Positions 30,437 to 40,093 of a stretch of DNA of 64,000 nt are shown one piece after another. The stretch is taken from NCBI RefSeq assembly GCF_001440345.1, contig NZ_LJYX01000006.1, positions 124,001 through 188,000 of the forward strand. Reading direction: 5' to 3'. Made by a program: the position numbers and the translations under genes. The notes beneath the pieces are model-generated. The model was not told where the DNA came from. It did no database searches and was given only the letters and a program-made list of their open reading frames with translations. Positions within the stretch are counted from its first letter, which is position 1. Each line of letters starts with the position of its first letter. The DNA comes from Colwellia sp. TT2012. GTDB lineage: Bacteria > Pseudomonadota > Gammaproteobacteria > Enterobacterales > Alteromonadaceae.

Positions 30437-31057
30437 CTAAATTTTAGCGAAATGGACTTCACCACATACTGAGTCTATTTGTTCTAACAACTTTATTTCT
30501 ATCAATTGACCAATAACAGTTAAAGAACGATTATAACCCCAACCTAACATTTTTTGAACCCAAGAGAGGTTGTAAATTTCTTGAGGTTGACTCGATAATG
30601 CAGTCATTAATTGATTAATACTATCATCATCTTTGATAAAGGTTATTTTGGGGATGAAAAATTTAGACTGACTATTTTGTTCTGTACAAATTATCTCATT
30701 ACGGTCTAGCTGGACAATCGATATTGATGGAAAAACAGAATCGACAATAGAATAAATTACACTGTCGGCTCGACCTGTTAATACCAAATATTTATACATA
30801 ATGTCATTTACAGCTTCGTACTCACCACAGGTAAGCGAATCAGCTGGCGAATTTATGATGACATGTAATGAATCACACTTTATGTTTTTAACAATTTTAT
30901 ATAACCCTTGATAGCAGAATGGGTTTTCTTGAATATTATTTATTTCGGTGACCGTATTATTTGAATAGAGATTTTTTATGTCATCAATTTTTGAAAATAA
31001 AGTGTCGCTCTGAAGGAGGTCTGCAATATCCAATTCAGATGCTTTTTCACTTTTCAT
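30437..31057 (-). CDS. Unknown protein with C-terminal winged-helix-like domain
   Basis: 206 aa using the ATG at 31057, chosen for its AGGGAGAA ribosome site; a longer frame would overlap the upstream gene. Last gene of a three-gene minus-strand operon. Residues 1-145 are unrecognised. The last 60 (LSWVQKMLGWGYNRSLTVIGQLIE) resemble the FtsK gamma winged helix, which reads GYNRAARIIEQ, so DNA binding is plausible. Low GC, unlike the core genes. Confidence 0.55.
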   Translation of the reverse strand: MKSEKASELDIADLLQSDTLFSKIDDIKNLYSNNTVTEINNIQENPFCYQGLYKIVKNIKCDSLHVIINSPADSLTCGEYEAVNDIMYKYLVLTGRADSVIYSIVDSVFPSISIVQLDRNEIICTEQNSQSKFFIPKITFIKDDDSINQLMTALSSQPQEIYNLSWVQKMLGWGYNRSLTVIGQLIEIKLLEQIDSVCGEVHFAKI

Positions 31058-31085
31058 TATTTCTCCCTGTTTTTTCATGAGGTAT

Positions 31086-32312
31086 CTACTTAAATACGTT
31101 ACAGCTAAATATTTCAAGCTTGTCGTGTAATTTAATAAGTAAATCATTTTTCTGTATACGAGTTTCAAAATAAGCCTTTAAAGCATCTGTCGCAGTATTG
31201 ACGTCAGTCCTCTGTAGATCAGTTAAACTATCAATTGCAGCGTACCTATCACCATAAAAGTTGAAGATGTCTTCTGTATAAGTTATATGATTGTTGTCAA
31301 TCTGGAGAGGTTTATTAGGGTTATTTTCACCATAATGATTAACTTTTAGTTTTTCCTGCCGTTTTCTATCACTAAGCACAAGATAACCAATAATACTTAA
31401 CTGATACTTACAGTTAAGATTTCTTTCTAGTTGTTCCCCTTGCATAGAGAATCGTGAGATTAAAATATTTTTCAGTAGATGTTGAATATGTTTTTTATCT
31501 GATGAACTTAAATCGTATTTTTTTTCAAGCACCTCAAACCTTCTTGAGGTTTTACTTTCGTCACATAGATCTATTAGACCATTAATCTCAGGCCAATTTA
31601 GCCAATCTAATTTACTATTCTGTTTTGCTGTTTCGATTTTTCCCCCACATTGCGCTTTTGCTCTATTTAATAAGCTTGTTTTTAATACTGTTTCAAATAC
31701 ACTATCTACTGTATAAGGATCAAAGTTATCCGTTGTGAAAACTTTATCGATATAAGTTTCCGCATATTTAATCGCGGTTGTTATACCCGCGTTCATAATG
31801 GTGGTTTGGTTAGAAAAGTCATTATACTTTTGTTGATGTTTATTAACACAATCAATGAGAAAACTCTCAATTTCCATCAAACTAATTCCATAAGCACAAA
31901 GTTCTAATGAAATGCAATTATCTTCAAGTACGAATAAGGAACTAGTGTCTCCTTGAATAAAGGAAGTAGTTTTTTTCCAAAAATTTAATACCGTAACAAC
32001 CCTGATTTCCTCCTCTTTAAGAATCCCTTTATAAGGTTCATAGTTTCCTAAAGAGTGTGGGTTTAAAGTATCTTTTTTTTCTATGTATTGTATCCAGTTT
32101 TTAAATTGATTCGATGCTATAAATATAAGCATAAGTAAACTGCGTTCATTCTCTGTTGCTTTATACGTTTCAGCTACTTGGGTTCCCAAAATAGATATCA
32201 ACTTATTACGAAGTCTATTTATCTGCACGTCTGTTTTTAATTCACTAAAAATAGCATTTCTTAAAGCAACATCTGATGTGAGCGGTGCACTAGAACAATC
32301 TGGCATGATCAA
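31086..32312 (-). CDS. Unknown 408 aa protein of three-gene operon
   Basis: No recognised domain. Mostly alpha-helical, soluble, no signal peptide or membrane helix; Cys residues are scattered and no clear catalytic motif is seen. Start ATG overlaps the upstream stop (ATGA), showing tight coupling. Next to a tRNA integration hot spot, so a phage-defence or plasmid-maintenance role is possible but not shown. Confidence 0.6.
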   Translation of the reverse strand: MIMPDCSSAPLTSDVALRNAIFSELKTDVQINRLRNKLISILGTQVAETYKATENERSLLMLIFIASNQFKNWIQYIEKKDTLNPHSLGNYEPYKGILKEEEIRVVTVLNFWKKTTSFIQGDTSSLFVLEDNCISLELCAYGISLMEIESFLIDCVNKHQQKYNDFSNQTTIMNAGITTAIKYAETYIDKVFTTDNFDPYTVDSVFETVLKTSLLNRAKAQCGGKIETAKQNSKLDWLNWPEINGLIDLCDESKTSRRFEVLEKKYDLSSSDKKHIQHLLKNILISRFSMQGEQLERNLNCKYQLSIIGYLVLSDRKRQEKLKVNHYGENNPNKPLQIDNNHITYTEDIFNFYGDRYAAIDSLTDLQRTDVNTATDALKAYFETRIQKNDLLIKLHDKLEIFSCNVFK

Positions 32313-32605
32313 AACTCCATTACAGTTGAGGGTACAACTTGGGGTACAACTTTATTTAATTTAGAACGAACTCTTGTTGCCCTACCATTTCCTGAAGCAA
32401 TAGAATGGCTAGTTTCAATTTCAACCCCCGCTCTTATCGCAACTTCGCTCATAGGCATTTGAGGATTAATTGCCTTGATGTCTTTCATATACGCCTGTAT
32501 GATCGCTTCGTCTGAATGCTGATTATGCATAGATGCAAAGTGGTACATATCTTTACCCGCTGTAAATACTATATTTGCCATTTTTATCTGATTTATTTTA
32601 GTCAT
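32309..32605 (-). CDS. Small unknown protein, first gene of operon
   Basis: 98 aa from the ATG at 32605 (GGAACT ribosome site); an in-frame ATG at 32656 would add 17 residues. Basic C-terminal half (GNGRATRVRSKLNKVVP) and the phrase MPMSEVAIRAGVEIETSHSIASGNGR suggest a small DNA-binding regulator with a helix-turn-helix, but not securely. Overlaps the next gene by ATGA. Confidence 0.5.
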   Translation of the reverse strand: MTKINQIKMANIVFTAGKDMYHFASMHNQHSDEAIIQAYMKDIKAINPQMPMSEVAIRAGVEIETSHSIASGNGRATRVRSKLNKVVPQVVPSTVMEF

Positions 32606-32656
32606 TTTCGAGTTCCAATGTTTTATGATTTTAGGATTCGATAGTAAAGCAATCAT

Positions 32657-33510
32657 TATCTGTTGGATATTACACTTCCTTATTTGGCTTCCCTGTATCT
32701 GTAGTGGTTAAGGAATATTAGCGAGTTTACATACGCTTTGCGCCTTTTCAGATATACAAATAGCTAATGTAACTTTTAAGTATAATCAAAACTTACGTTA
32801 ATAAAACTGATTTATGTTGTCATTTTTAGGTCTACTTTTCGGTTAACTTTATAGCTACCTCTGACATCTAAGACCTTAAATTTACAGTGACTGGACTTCC
32901 CAGATTTCACTGACAGATTTCAATTCATAAAAGTACTCTAAGGGCTTTTGAGTAGAAAATTTAGCCTTTGCAATCTAGTCTGTTGGTCTTCTTAGCAAGC
33001 ATAGGTCATTAATGTTCACTAAACCTTAACGTCCGCTTTGTCGGATCACTTGTCGTTAGGTAAGCCAAAGCTAACGTCCGGTTTCGTATCAAAGTTGTCG
33101 TTATGTCGGATGATTTTAATAGGTGTATTAGGTCGGCTTTGTGGCTAGTGACTTTAGAAAAATGAACACTGGTAGGTTTTCCCTCACCAACAGCTAACGT
33201 CAAAAAAGTGCGCAGACCGGAAGTTAAGATTTGAAATTATGAACGTTTTTTTAGGTCAGCTATATGCGAGTTAGTTGACCTAACTAGGTCGATAGGTAAC
33301 TTTAAAAATTAAGGGAAAGCAGACGTTACCGAAATTGGTTTATGACTTTTTTCATGGTAACACTGAGTAAATACAGCTATAGAGCTATAACATCATCTAC
33401 GTCCCTTCAGGGCGTGAAGCTGCCAGTCGAATTTCGTTTCTGGTCGCTAGCTTTTGCCACTTTACGGACATAAGGTGTGAACTGTAACAAAACACTTTGG
33501 ATTAGCTTTT
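32657..33510. other. Intergenic region without supported gene
   Basis: 854 bases, AT-rich with scattered repeats of AGCTAACGTCCG-like words. The only ORF (64 codons, minus) has no ribosome site or family resemblance and was not accepted. Confidence 0.4.
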
Positions 33511-34530
33511 TTACAAAAAAGGTAAGACTCGGTTTCGAACAGCTTCCCGCTGTCTTTTTTTATATTCACTATGAGAAGCTAAACCTTCTCTAGTTTTGAT
33601 AAAACTATAATGATCCATCATTTGTATTTCGAAAGGAAAATAAAAACAAAACTTTTTACCATCGGGTTGCTTTATTTTAATTCGTTGGCGACAAGTTATT
33701 TGAATGGAATGATATGAAGCTTCACTGAATTGATTTTGTACTGGAGCCTTATTAAAAGAAGGATATTCCATAGACTGCATTTCTTTGCGAATTTCATCAA
33801 TAGACATTTTACGATCAAAACACTGATTTACCCAATTAAGATCAATCAAGGTATTTCGAGAACGGGAGGGTTTTACATTTGCATAAGTGATAATATGCTT
33901 TTCCCGTAAATAAGCGAAAACATCCAGTACATCTGAACGATATTTTGTGATAAAGCGGATACCTATCCAGTCAAAAATATCGGCTGCAACATTTTCAGTT
34001 TTATGCAATAATTTCATTGCAACAGAACGTCTTGATTTTACTGCTCTTAATTTAACATCAACCAATTTTATTTTACCGAAAAAACAGGCATCTTTCTGGC
34101 GAACAATATGATTTTCAAATCGACTAAAAATTTGTTCGCGAATAGCGTCATGATAGATATCATTAAGGTGAGAATAGCTATGAGTCAATGTATGAATTAC
34201 ACGTAATAACGCTGCACTCCAAGGCATTAGTGTTTTATCACCATCCCCTGAGGCATTAAGTAAATACCAAGAAATATCTTTTACATCCATTATAGCCTGA
34301 GGAATAAATTCATTCTCTTGCAATAATTCATCTTGAATGAGTTCAAGTGCTTCTATTCTAAGTTCTTCTAATTCTTTAACGTCCATTGGGTCATTAAGGT
34401 CAAAGCCATAGCATGACAAATATTCCAAGGCCTCTTGTTTAGAATGAATATGAATACGTTTTGCATCAATAAAAGAGCGACCTTCTAATGCGCATCTAAC
34501 AGATGTACTTCGCCAAGGGTTATTGTTCAT
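33511..34530 (-). CDS. RelA/SpoT-like nucleotidyltransferase-fold protein
   Basis: 339 aa. The middle and C-terminal parts resemble the RelA/SpoT synthetase fold: DIFDWIGIRFITKYRSDVLDVFAYL (like D-x-x-G-x-R), SEASYHSIQITC (like the YRSLHT strand) and FEIQMMDHYSF (like EIQIRT). It lacks HD hydrolase, TGS and ACT domains. Might be an alarmone synthetase-like or toxin-type enzyme; conservation of catalytic Asp/Glu needs a proper alignment. Alone, without an obvious antitoxin. Confidence 0.55.
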   Translation of the reverse strand: MNNNPWRSTSVRCALEGRSFIDAKRIHIHSKQEALEYLSCYGFDLNDPMDVKELEELRIEALELIQDELLQENEFIPQAIMDVKDISWYLLNASGDGDKTLMPWSAALLRVIHTLTHSYSHLNDIYHDAIREQIFSRFENHIVRQKDACFFGKIKLVDVKLRAVKSRRSVAMKLLHKTENVAADIFDWIGIRFITKYRSDVLDVFAYLREKHIITYANVKPSRSRNTLIDLNWVNQCFDRKMSIDEIRKEMQSMEYPSFNKAPVQNQFSEASYHSIQITCRQRIKIKQPDGKKFCFYFPFEIQMMDHYSFIKTREGLASHSEYKKRQREAVRNRVLPFL

Positions 34531-35411
34531 TGATTGGTTTAAAATCCATTTGAATAAAGAATATTATTTGAATAATAGTTAATTTTTAGCTAAGTGAAGG
34601 TGTAAAACATGAAAATTATGAATGTTTGTCAATTCGACTGTAGGCTCGAATTGACAAGAAATGGGCTATTACTATGAGGATTCATTAACATTAACTGTAT
34701 GAATCATTAGAACATAGATGGCAAAAACTACACATTCAATGTCTTCAATGCGAACTTTGAAGTCATGCTAATACAATTACGCGAACGACAGCAATGGTGG
34801 CTTAGTACGTACTCTGTTAGTAATATTAACAAACTCATCAAACATAAAAGTGTAAAGTAACCAGACAGCTACCCAATTATAACACCTCAAGACACCACCA
34901 TATCACTTGAATACGAGTAAGGTGCTGCAAGGTAAACATCAGAATAACCTAGGTAACTCTTAAGACTATATCTAGCAGGTAGGCTTCATACGTAACACGG
35001 GGAATACCTACGTATTACTAATGATAAAATACTGCTACAACAAGTAAGTAATCTTAGGTCTTACTCAGGATCCACAGGTGATCCATACGCCCATGATTAT
35101 CCCTATGCCACCCAATGACCTTACTGCTTATAGTTATGATCATCATTGATCACACAGGGGCTCTGAGAGCACATAGAATACACAGGGTTATGTGGTAGGT
35201 TGCTACTTAAATTTATAAGCTGAGGTTGCCTAACGTTAACTTTGCCACCCCCCTGTCCCTTCGCGCCCACATGCTATTCAATAAGCTGTTGAATGAGTGA
35301 CTTGAATCTACCTCGGTTTAACTAAACATTGACCAGTAGCATTGACCACGCTAAGGTATTTACTTCGTTTAACCAACGTAAACATACAGGATACAGACGA
35401 TTTAAAGGCTT
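34531..35411. other. Intergenic region without supported gene
   Basis: About 880 bases. No ORF with coding character, RNA gene or repeat recognised; may hold decayed mobile DNA. Confidence 0.4.
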
Positions 35412-35733
35412 ATGCCTGCTCCTACCATGTACCACTTATTAATGCCCAATGAGCGTCCTGGCAGTTTTACTAAAAGCCGTTTAGATCATGACCAAGAGTT
35501 ACTAGGTTTTAGCTGGCAAATTACCCCCTCTCAAACCAAGGCACAGCAGAATACACAACAAGGTCTTAATTCTGTTAGTGATGGCTATTTATTTGATACT
35601 ACTAGTATTAAAGCAATTTACTAATGCTGGGCATGATCAAGATATAACGCTTGATGGCAAAACTTATCAGTTAGATTGGTCTAACGATAAAAACGGCGCT
35701 ATGGCGATTATCGAATACATGAAAACGTTATAA
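35412..35733 (+). pseudogene. Frameshifted small gene upstream of lipase
   Basis: Frame 1 gives 70 aa (MPAPTMYHLLMPNERPG...). Near 35600 the frame switches and continues as QFTNAGHDQDITLDGKTYQLDWSNDK to a TAA at 35733, about 100 aa in all. The family is not recognised. The two parts read smoothly as one protein if one base is changed, hence pseudogene or sequencing error. Confidence 0.45.
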
Positions 35734-35789
35734 TTAACCGTGTAGTAATAACCCTAAATTTGGCCGTTAAAATTAGCAGGAACTAAGTA

Positions 35790-36614
35790 ATGAGCGTAGA
35801 TTTAAATTTAACTAAAAAAATATTAGTAGTACATGGTGTCCAAACAGGCACTGATGCTGACCAAACGCAAAACGTAGATCTTAACGCTAGTTTAAGTAAG
35901 TTTTTAGTCGGTATAGATTACAGCACCGACATCTTTACCTATGAAGATATAAATGACCAAGCACAAGCCATTTATAAACGAATAGTCTCTGCGCTGTCAG
36001 GTAACCCAATTACCGGCATGGTAGCATCAGTGGCAATCGACTTAGCGGGAGATGTATTAATTGCCTTAAGAGAAGGCAGTGTTTACGATGAAATTATTGG
36101 TAAATTACGCGCTAAAATAATGGCTAGCTTTGAAAAAGGAGAGCCACTGTTTATTGTTGCTCATAGCCTAGGCACTATTTATGCGTTTGATGCCGTTAAT
36201 CAAATTATGAAAGATCGTGACTTATTCCTTTATAACCGCAAAAACACTTGGCCAATACAAGGGTTAGTAACACTTGGTTCGCCAATATCGCTTGATCTGT
36301 TTGAACGCGACTTCAGTAAAATGGCTAGCTTAATCCCCGAAGGAGAAGAAGTTGACGACGACAACACGCAATTATTTCCATGGCAAAATTATTGGGACCC
36401 AACCGATCCGGTAGTATCGGGTAGTGTTGCTGGCCTGCCATGGAGCGAACAGTCTTTTAAGAAGCGTTTCGCTGATGAAAAAACCTACCCACTAGGTTGG
36501 GATGTTATGCCGCGATCTGTTATTACCGGCAAGGCTCATATAAGCGCACATATGGCTTACTGGGACGATGCGTTTGTACTGGGTGGTATTGCTCAAATGT
36601 TAAGAAGGGGATAA
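35790..36614 (+). CDS. Alpha/beta-hydrolase (lipase-like)
   Basis: 274 aa. Starts with the strand KKILVVHGVQTG (oxyanion-hole HG), has the nucleophile elbow FIVAHSLGT (A-x-S-x-G form) at about residue 127, a following LVTLGSPISL strand and a likely catalytic His near TGKAHISAHMAYW. No signal peptide. The next gene, a lipoprotein, starts two bases after its stop, so the two form a pair, as in some secreted phospholipase effector/immunity sets. Confidence 0.7.
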   Translation: MSVDLNLTKKILVVHGVQTGTDADQTQNVDLNASLSKFLVGIDYSTDIFTYEDINDQAQAIYKRIVSALSGNPITGMVASVAIDLAGDVLIALREGSVYDEIIGKLRAKIMASFEKGEPLFIVAHSLGTIYAFDAVNQIMKDRDLFLYNRKNTWPIQGLVTLGSPISLDLFERDFSKMASLIPEGEEVDDDNTQLFPWQNYWDPTDPVVSGSVAGLPWSEQSFKKRFADEKTYPLGWDVMPRSVITGKAHISAHMAYWDDAFVLGGIAQMLRRG

Positions 36615-36616
36615 TA

Positions 36617-37159
36617 ATGAAAAACACATCAAGGATAAAATATATCGTGGTTGCAGGGTTAATTTTCTTAACGGCAGCTTGTTCAAATCAAACATTTAAA
36701 GGGCAAGGTCAATATGTAGACGCCTCTGGCGTAAGTCGCGCTATTGTTTTGCAATATACAGCACAGGTTTATCATATTCCCTTTTTAAATGCAGATGTAG
36801 ACTATGGTTCAATATCATTAAGAGCTGAATGTTTAACCAGCTCGTTACTTGATAGTAAAATAGACCCTGAACTTGGGCTGGTTTTTACCGAAAGTACGCA
36901 AAATTTCACTTGGGTTGGTAAGCAAGACAAAATTAAAATAGGCCACCACCTTGTTTGCGCTAAGTTAGAAAATAGCCAGGCAATATTTACCGCTAAAGCC
37001 GGTGATAGCTTGGTTTTACAAACCTTTTGTAAGGCTAAAAATAGCGCTGTACCCATATTACCAGCCAACCCTAAAGGTTATACTTTAGTTATATCCGCAG
37101 AGGATGAAGAAGTTTCATCAGCACCTATTTCAGCTGATAGCACTTGTCCGACGATATAG
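36617..37159 (+). CDS. Lipoprotein, partner of lipase-like gene
   Basis: 180 aa using the ATG at 36617. Signal peptide with lipobox (VVAGLIFLTAACSNQ), then a beta-rich domain with several Cys residues likely to form disulphides. Not recognised. Position directly after a hydrolase fits a periplasmic immunity or accessory role. Confidence 0.6.
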   Translation: MKNTSRIKYIVVAGLIFLTAACSNQTFKGQGQYVDASGVSRAIVLQYTAQVYHIPFLNADVDYGSISLRAECLTSSLLDSKIDPELGLVFTESTQNFTWVGKQDKIKIGHHLVCAKLENSQAIFTAKAGDSLVLQTFCKAKNSAVPILPANPKGYTLVISAEDEEVSSAPISADSTCPTI

Positions 37160-37270
37160 GCTTTATAGGTACTGTTACGTTATCGAGCAAGGCCAAATTT
37201 ATGAGATAATCTGAGTATGAAAAGTAGAGGACAACTCGGTAACACTTTGCTTTCTCGATGAAGTCCTTAT

Positions 37271-37585
37271 CACTATCTATGGCGTGCCGTGGATCAAGAT
37301 GGCGATGAAATTGATATCCTGTACAGATGCGCCGAAATAAAAGGGCAGCAAAGTGAGAACTGATGCCTAGCATCGAACAGTCCACTCAGTAGTCTGAAAT
37401 TAATCGATGCGAACTATCCCATCAACCGACATGGCAGCAAGAAAAACCAATGAGGCGGTTCAAGTTTCAAGGCTCAGCTGTTTTTCTCTTGTCATGGTGT
37501 TGTTCATTGAAAACCAATAATCACAGGACGTTACGTGAACAATCATTTACTGAGTAGGCAAGGGTGCGTGCTGTCTGAAATTCAG
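37271..37585 (+). mobile_element. IS6-family transposase remnant (left)
   Basis: Contains HYLWRAVDQDGDEIDIL and, after a frameshift, RRNKRAAK, the DDE-region signature of IS6/IS26 transposases, then after an internal deletion the C-terminal part (ELSHQPTWQQEKPMRRFKF). Broken by frameshifts. Same orientation as the fragment at 38923. Confidence 0.7.
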
Positions 37586-37681
37586 CGTAACTTGTTGAAA
37601 ATTAGCTTTTATCATTCTAATTTGATAAGTTGACCATGCCCTACAATCTATCCAGCCCTTCAATATAAATGAGAACTGAAC

Positions 37682-38842
37682 ATGGAAAATCAGAATAATA
37701 AAGTGCTTAAGACTAACGTGAATCCGTCAAGATATCGCGGGTATTGGTCTACTATGACCATTATCTCTCTATTTCTAGTCCTTTTGATTGGTTTGATGTG
37801 GCTTAAGGTGGACGGTGACTATCTGCCCAATACAAACCAGTTAGTTTCAGAGTCGGCTGCGCGCGCCGATTTATTCTTAAAATTGAAGCAGGCGGATCTT
37901 TATCATCAGGAATCCTATCTGGAAGTGCCCACTGGGGTTTATCTACAATCTCTGAGTTTTGTCTCCGCCAATGATGTGTATATTAATGGTTTTATCTGGC
38001 AGACTTACCCAAGTACTCAGAATATCGACAAGCTCGGTGTGTACTTTCCAGAAGAAGTCTACGGAACAACAGTGCCCGAGTTAAGATATACCGAAGTACA
38101 TGATGGCAATACTACCTACGGTTGGTATTTTGAAGTGACCGTAAGACAACCTTTTGATTATTCTAAATACCCGCTGGACCATAAAACGGTTTGGTTACGT
38201 ATTCTTTCTACCGATTTTTCTGGAAAAACTTTATTGATACCAGACTTAAGCAGTTATCCATCCACAAGTCCTGGAGTTTCTTTTGGACTTGATGATCAGA
38301 TATTGCTTGGCAATTGGGAGATTAACGAAACTTTTTTCGACTATAAGATGAATGCCTACCAGACTAATTTTGGTTTTATGGAAAGAACCTCTGGTGTTGT
38401 ACCTGAGTTACACTTTAACGTCGTGTTAAAACGCAAATTCGTTAATGCCTTTGTCGTTCAACTGATCCCGCTGCTTACAGTGGCAGTGTTACTGTTTGCC
38501 ATTTTGCTGAGCCTGACTAAGGACAGAGATAGATTAACAATAAGTGGATTCTCACAAATGGCCGTGATCGGTTCAGTTTCCGCTTTGTTTTTTGTGGTCG
38601 TGATATCCCACGTTAACATACGTACTAAATTTCCTTCTCAGGGCATAGTGTATATCGAATATTTTTATTTAGTGATGTACGTTATTATGATGTTGATGGT
38701 AGTGAGTAGTTTTGTTTATCACAAGGATGATAGATGGTACAGCCAATTCTTCCGTCATGACTCATTATTACCAAAACTAATTTACTGGCCTCTGACCCTA
38801 TTTTCGATGGTGATTATTAGTTATTTTGTTTTATTATATTGA
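37682..38842 (+). CDS. Membrane protein resembling pentameric ligand-gated channels
   Basis: 386 aa: one N-terminal helix (about 25-42), a 190 residue extracytoplasmic beta-rich domain and four C-terminal helices (about 255-275, 285-305, 315-340, 362-385). FDYSKYPLDHKTV resembles the FPFD segment of the Cys-loop-type receptor domain, and RLTISGFSQMAVI followed by YIEYFYLVMYVI resembles M2/M3. Not secure; bacterial relatives often lack the Cys loop, as here. Flanked on both sides by IS6 remnants. Confidence 0.5.
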   Translation: MENQNNKVLKTNVNPSRYRGYWSTMTIISLFLVLLIGLMWLKVDGDYLPNTNQLVSESAARADLFLKLKQADLYHQESYLEVPTGVYLQSLSFVSANDVYINGFIWQTYPSTQNIDKLGVYFPEEVYGTTVPELRYTEVHDGNTTYGWYFEVTVRQPFDYSKYPLDHKTVWLRILSTDFSGKTLLIPDLSSYPSTSPGVSFGLDDQILLGNWEINETFFDYKMNAYQTNFGFMERTSGVVPELHFNVVLKRKFVNAFVVQLIPLLTVAVLLFAILLSLTKDRDRLTISGFSQMAVIGSVSALFFVVVISHVNIRTKFPSQGIVYIEYFYLVMYVIMMLMVVSSFVYHKDDRWYSQFFRHDSLLPKLIYWPLTLFSMVIISYFVLLY

Positions 38843-38922
38843 AAATTGTCATGAACAACCATGGACAGATCGCAAATGATTAGTGTTTGAAGGAAGTATT
38901 TATCAAGTTCAATGGTGTTCTT

Positions 38923-38985
38923 CACTATCTATGGCGTGCCATGAACAAAAATGGAGATGAACTTGATATTTTGGTGCACTTGCAT
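38923..38985 (+). mobile_element. IS6-family transposase remnant (right)
   Basis: Short fragment HYLWRAMNKNGDELDILVH, homologous to the left remnant but diverged from it, so not a recent copy. Together they frame the channel-like gene. Confidence 0.6.
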
Positions 38986-39052
38986 ATTGAATTCGCCCAT
39001 GAATTCGGGAGTCCCGCTGTTTTAGTGGACACCTTTTATTGTTAGATTATGT

Positions 39053-39946
39053 CTAACCTTGAGTTTTACTATCACTACTGATTTGTAACTGCAACCATTC
39101 AACAAAGGATTGTACGGCATTAGCAATATGACTGCCTTGACGATAATGCACATGATATTGTCCCCAGGGCAGTTGATATTGCCATTGAGGAAATGCTACT
39201 AGCTTTCCTTGTTTAATTAAATCTTCAGCCAAAAAGCGGTTACTTAATGCAATGCCTTGTCCATTCAATGCTGCTTTAGTGGCTAATAAGGCTAAGCCAA
39301 AATGCTCTACAGTGTTGATTGCCGGAGGTCTAAGTTGTTGCCTTTGCATCCATAGTTGCCAATCTTCGCCATTTTCAGATGAATATAAAGGTAAAGTTAA
39401 AATAGAGGAACTCTCATTAGAGTTGATTTTAGAACTAAGAGATGGTGCGCATACTGGAAACCAATATTCATCCCTTAATTTAGTGGATACAAAATTATCG
39501 GGTGTTGGCCATGTACCTATAACAATATCAAACTCCTGCGGGTCAAAACTTGCAGCCATAGATTCCATGGTTAGATAGCATGAGATATCGGGAAAAGACT
39601 TCTTAAACGATGAGATCCTTGGAGCAAGCCATTCGGTGGCAATTGAGGTCTGGGCTATTATTCTTAAATTCGTTTCCGGCTCTTTAAGAATATGATTACA
39701 GACTGTTTCTATCCGCTGCAAACTGTCTTTTACCACTGAATTTAAAGTGTCGCCTTCTTGAGTTAGGGATATTCGTTTGCCTTGACGTATTAAAAGTTTC
39801 TTATTAAAAAAATCTTCTAATAATTTAACTTGGTGACTGACGGCACTTTGCGTGACACAAAGTTCTTGTGCAGCTTTACTAAAGCTCAAATGACGAGCCG
39901 TGGTTGAAAAATACTGAATAGCCTTTAGAGGGGGAGATTTATTCAT
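39053..39946 (-). CDS. LysR family transcriptional regulator (GcvA-like)
   Basis: 297 aa. N-terminal winged helix (LKAIQYFSTTARHLSFSKAAQELCVTQSAVSHQVKLLEDFF) and a periplasmic-binding-like effector domain of the GcvA/AmpR subgroup (wording ALLATKAALNGQGIAL). Divergent from the acetyltransferase gene, a possible target. Confidence 0.9.
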   Translation of the reverse strand: MNKSPPLKAIQYFSTTARHLSFSKAAQELCVTQSAVSHQVKLLEDFFNKKLLIRQGKRISLTQEGDTLNSVVKDSLQRIETVCNHILKEPETNLRIIAQTSIATEWLAPRISSFKKSFPDISCYLTMESMAASFDPQEFDIVIGTWPTPDNFVSTKLRDEYWFPVCAPSLSSKINSNESSSILTLPLYSSENGEDWQLWMQRQQLRPPAINTVEHFGLALLATKAALNGQGIALSNRFLAEDLIKQGKLVAFPQWQYQLPWGQYHVHYRQGSHIANAVQSFVEWLQLQISSDSKTQG

Positions 39947-40093
39947 GGTCTGATTAATATGTTATTAGCTTATCTAATCTTTACGTTAGTTTATATCACT
40001 TTACCTCATGTATTGTATAGGACAATAATCGAACTTGTTCCATTTTATTTTGCTGTTTCAGAACACCGCAATAAAGTTTAAACGAGGTATATC

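Noticed and set aside
33009-33203. 64 codon minus-strand ORF
   Set aside because: Repetitive sequence and no ribosome site.
37125-37385. 86 codon minus-strand ORF
   Set aside because: Shadow of the lipoprotein end and the IS6 remnant on the other strand.
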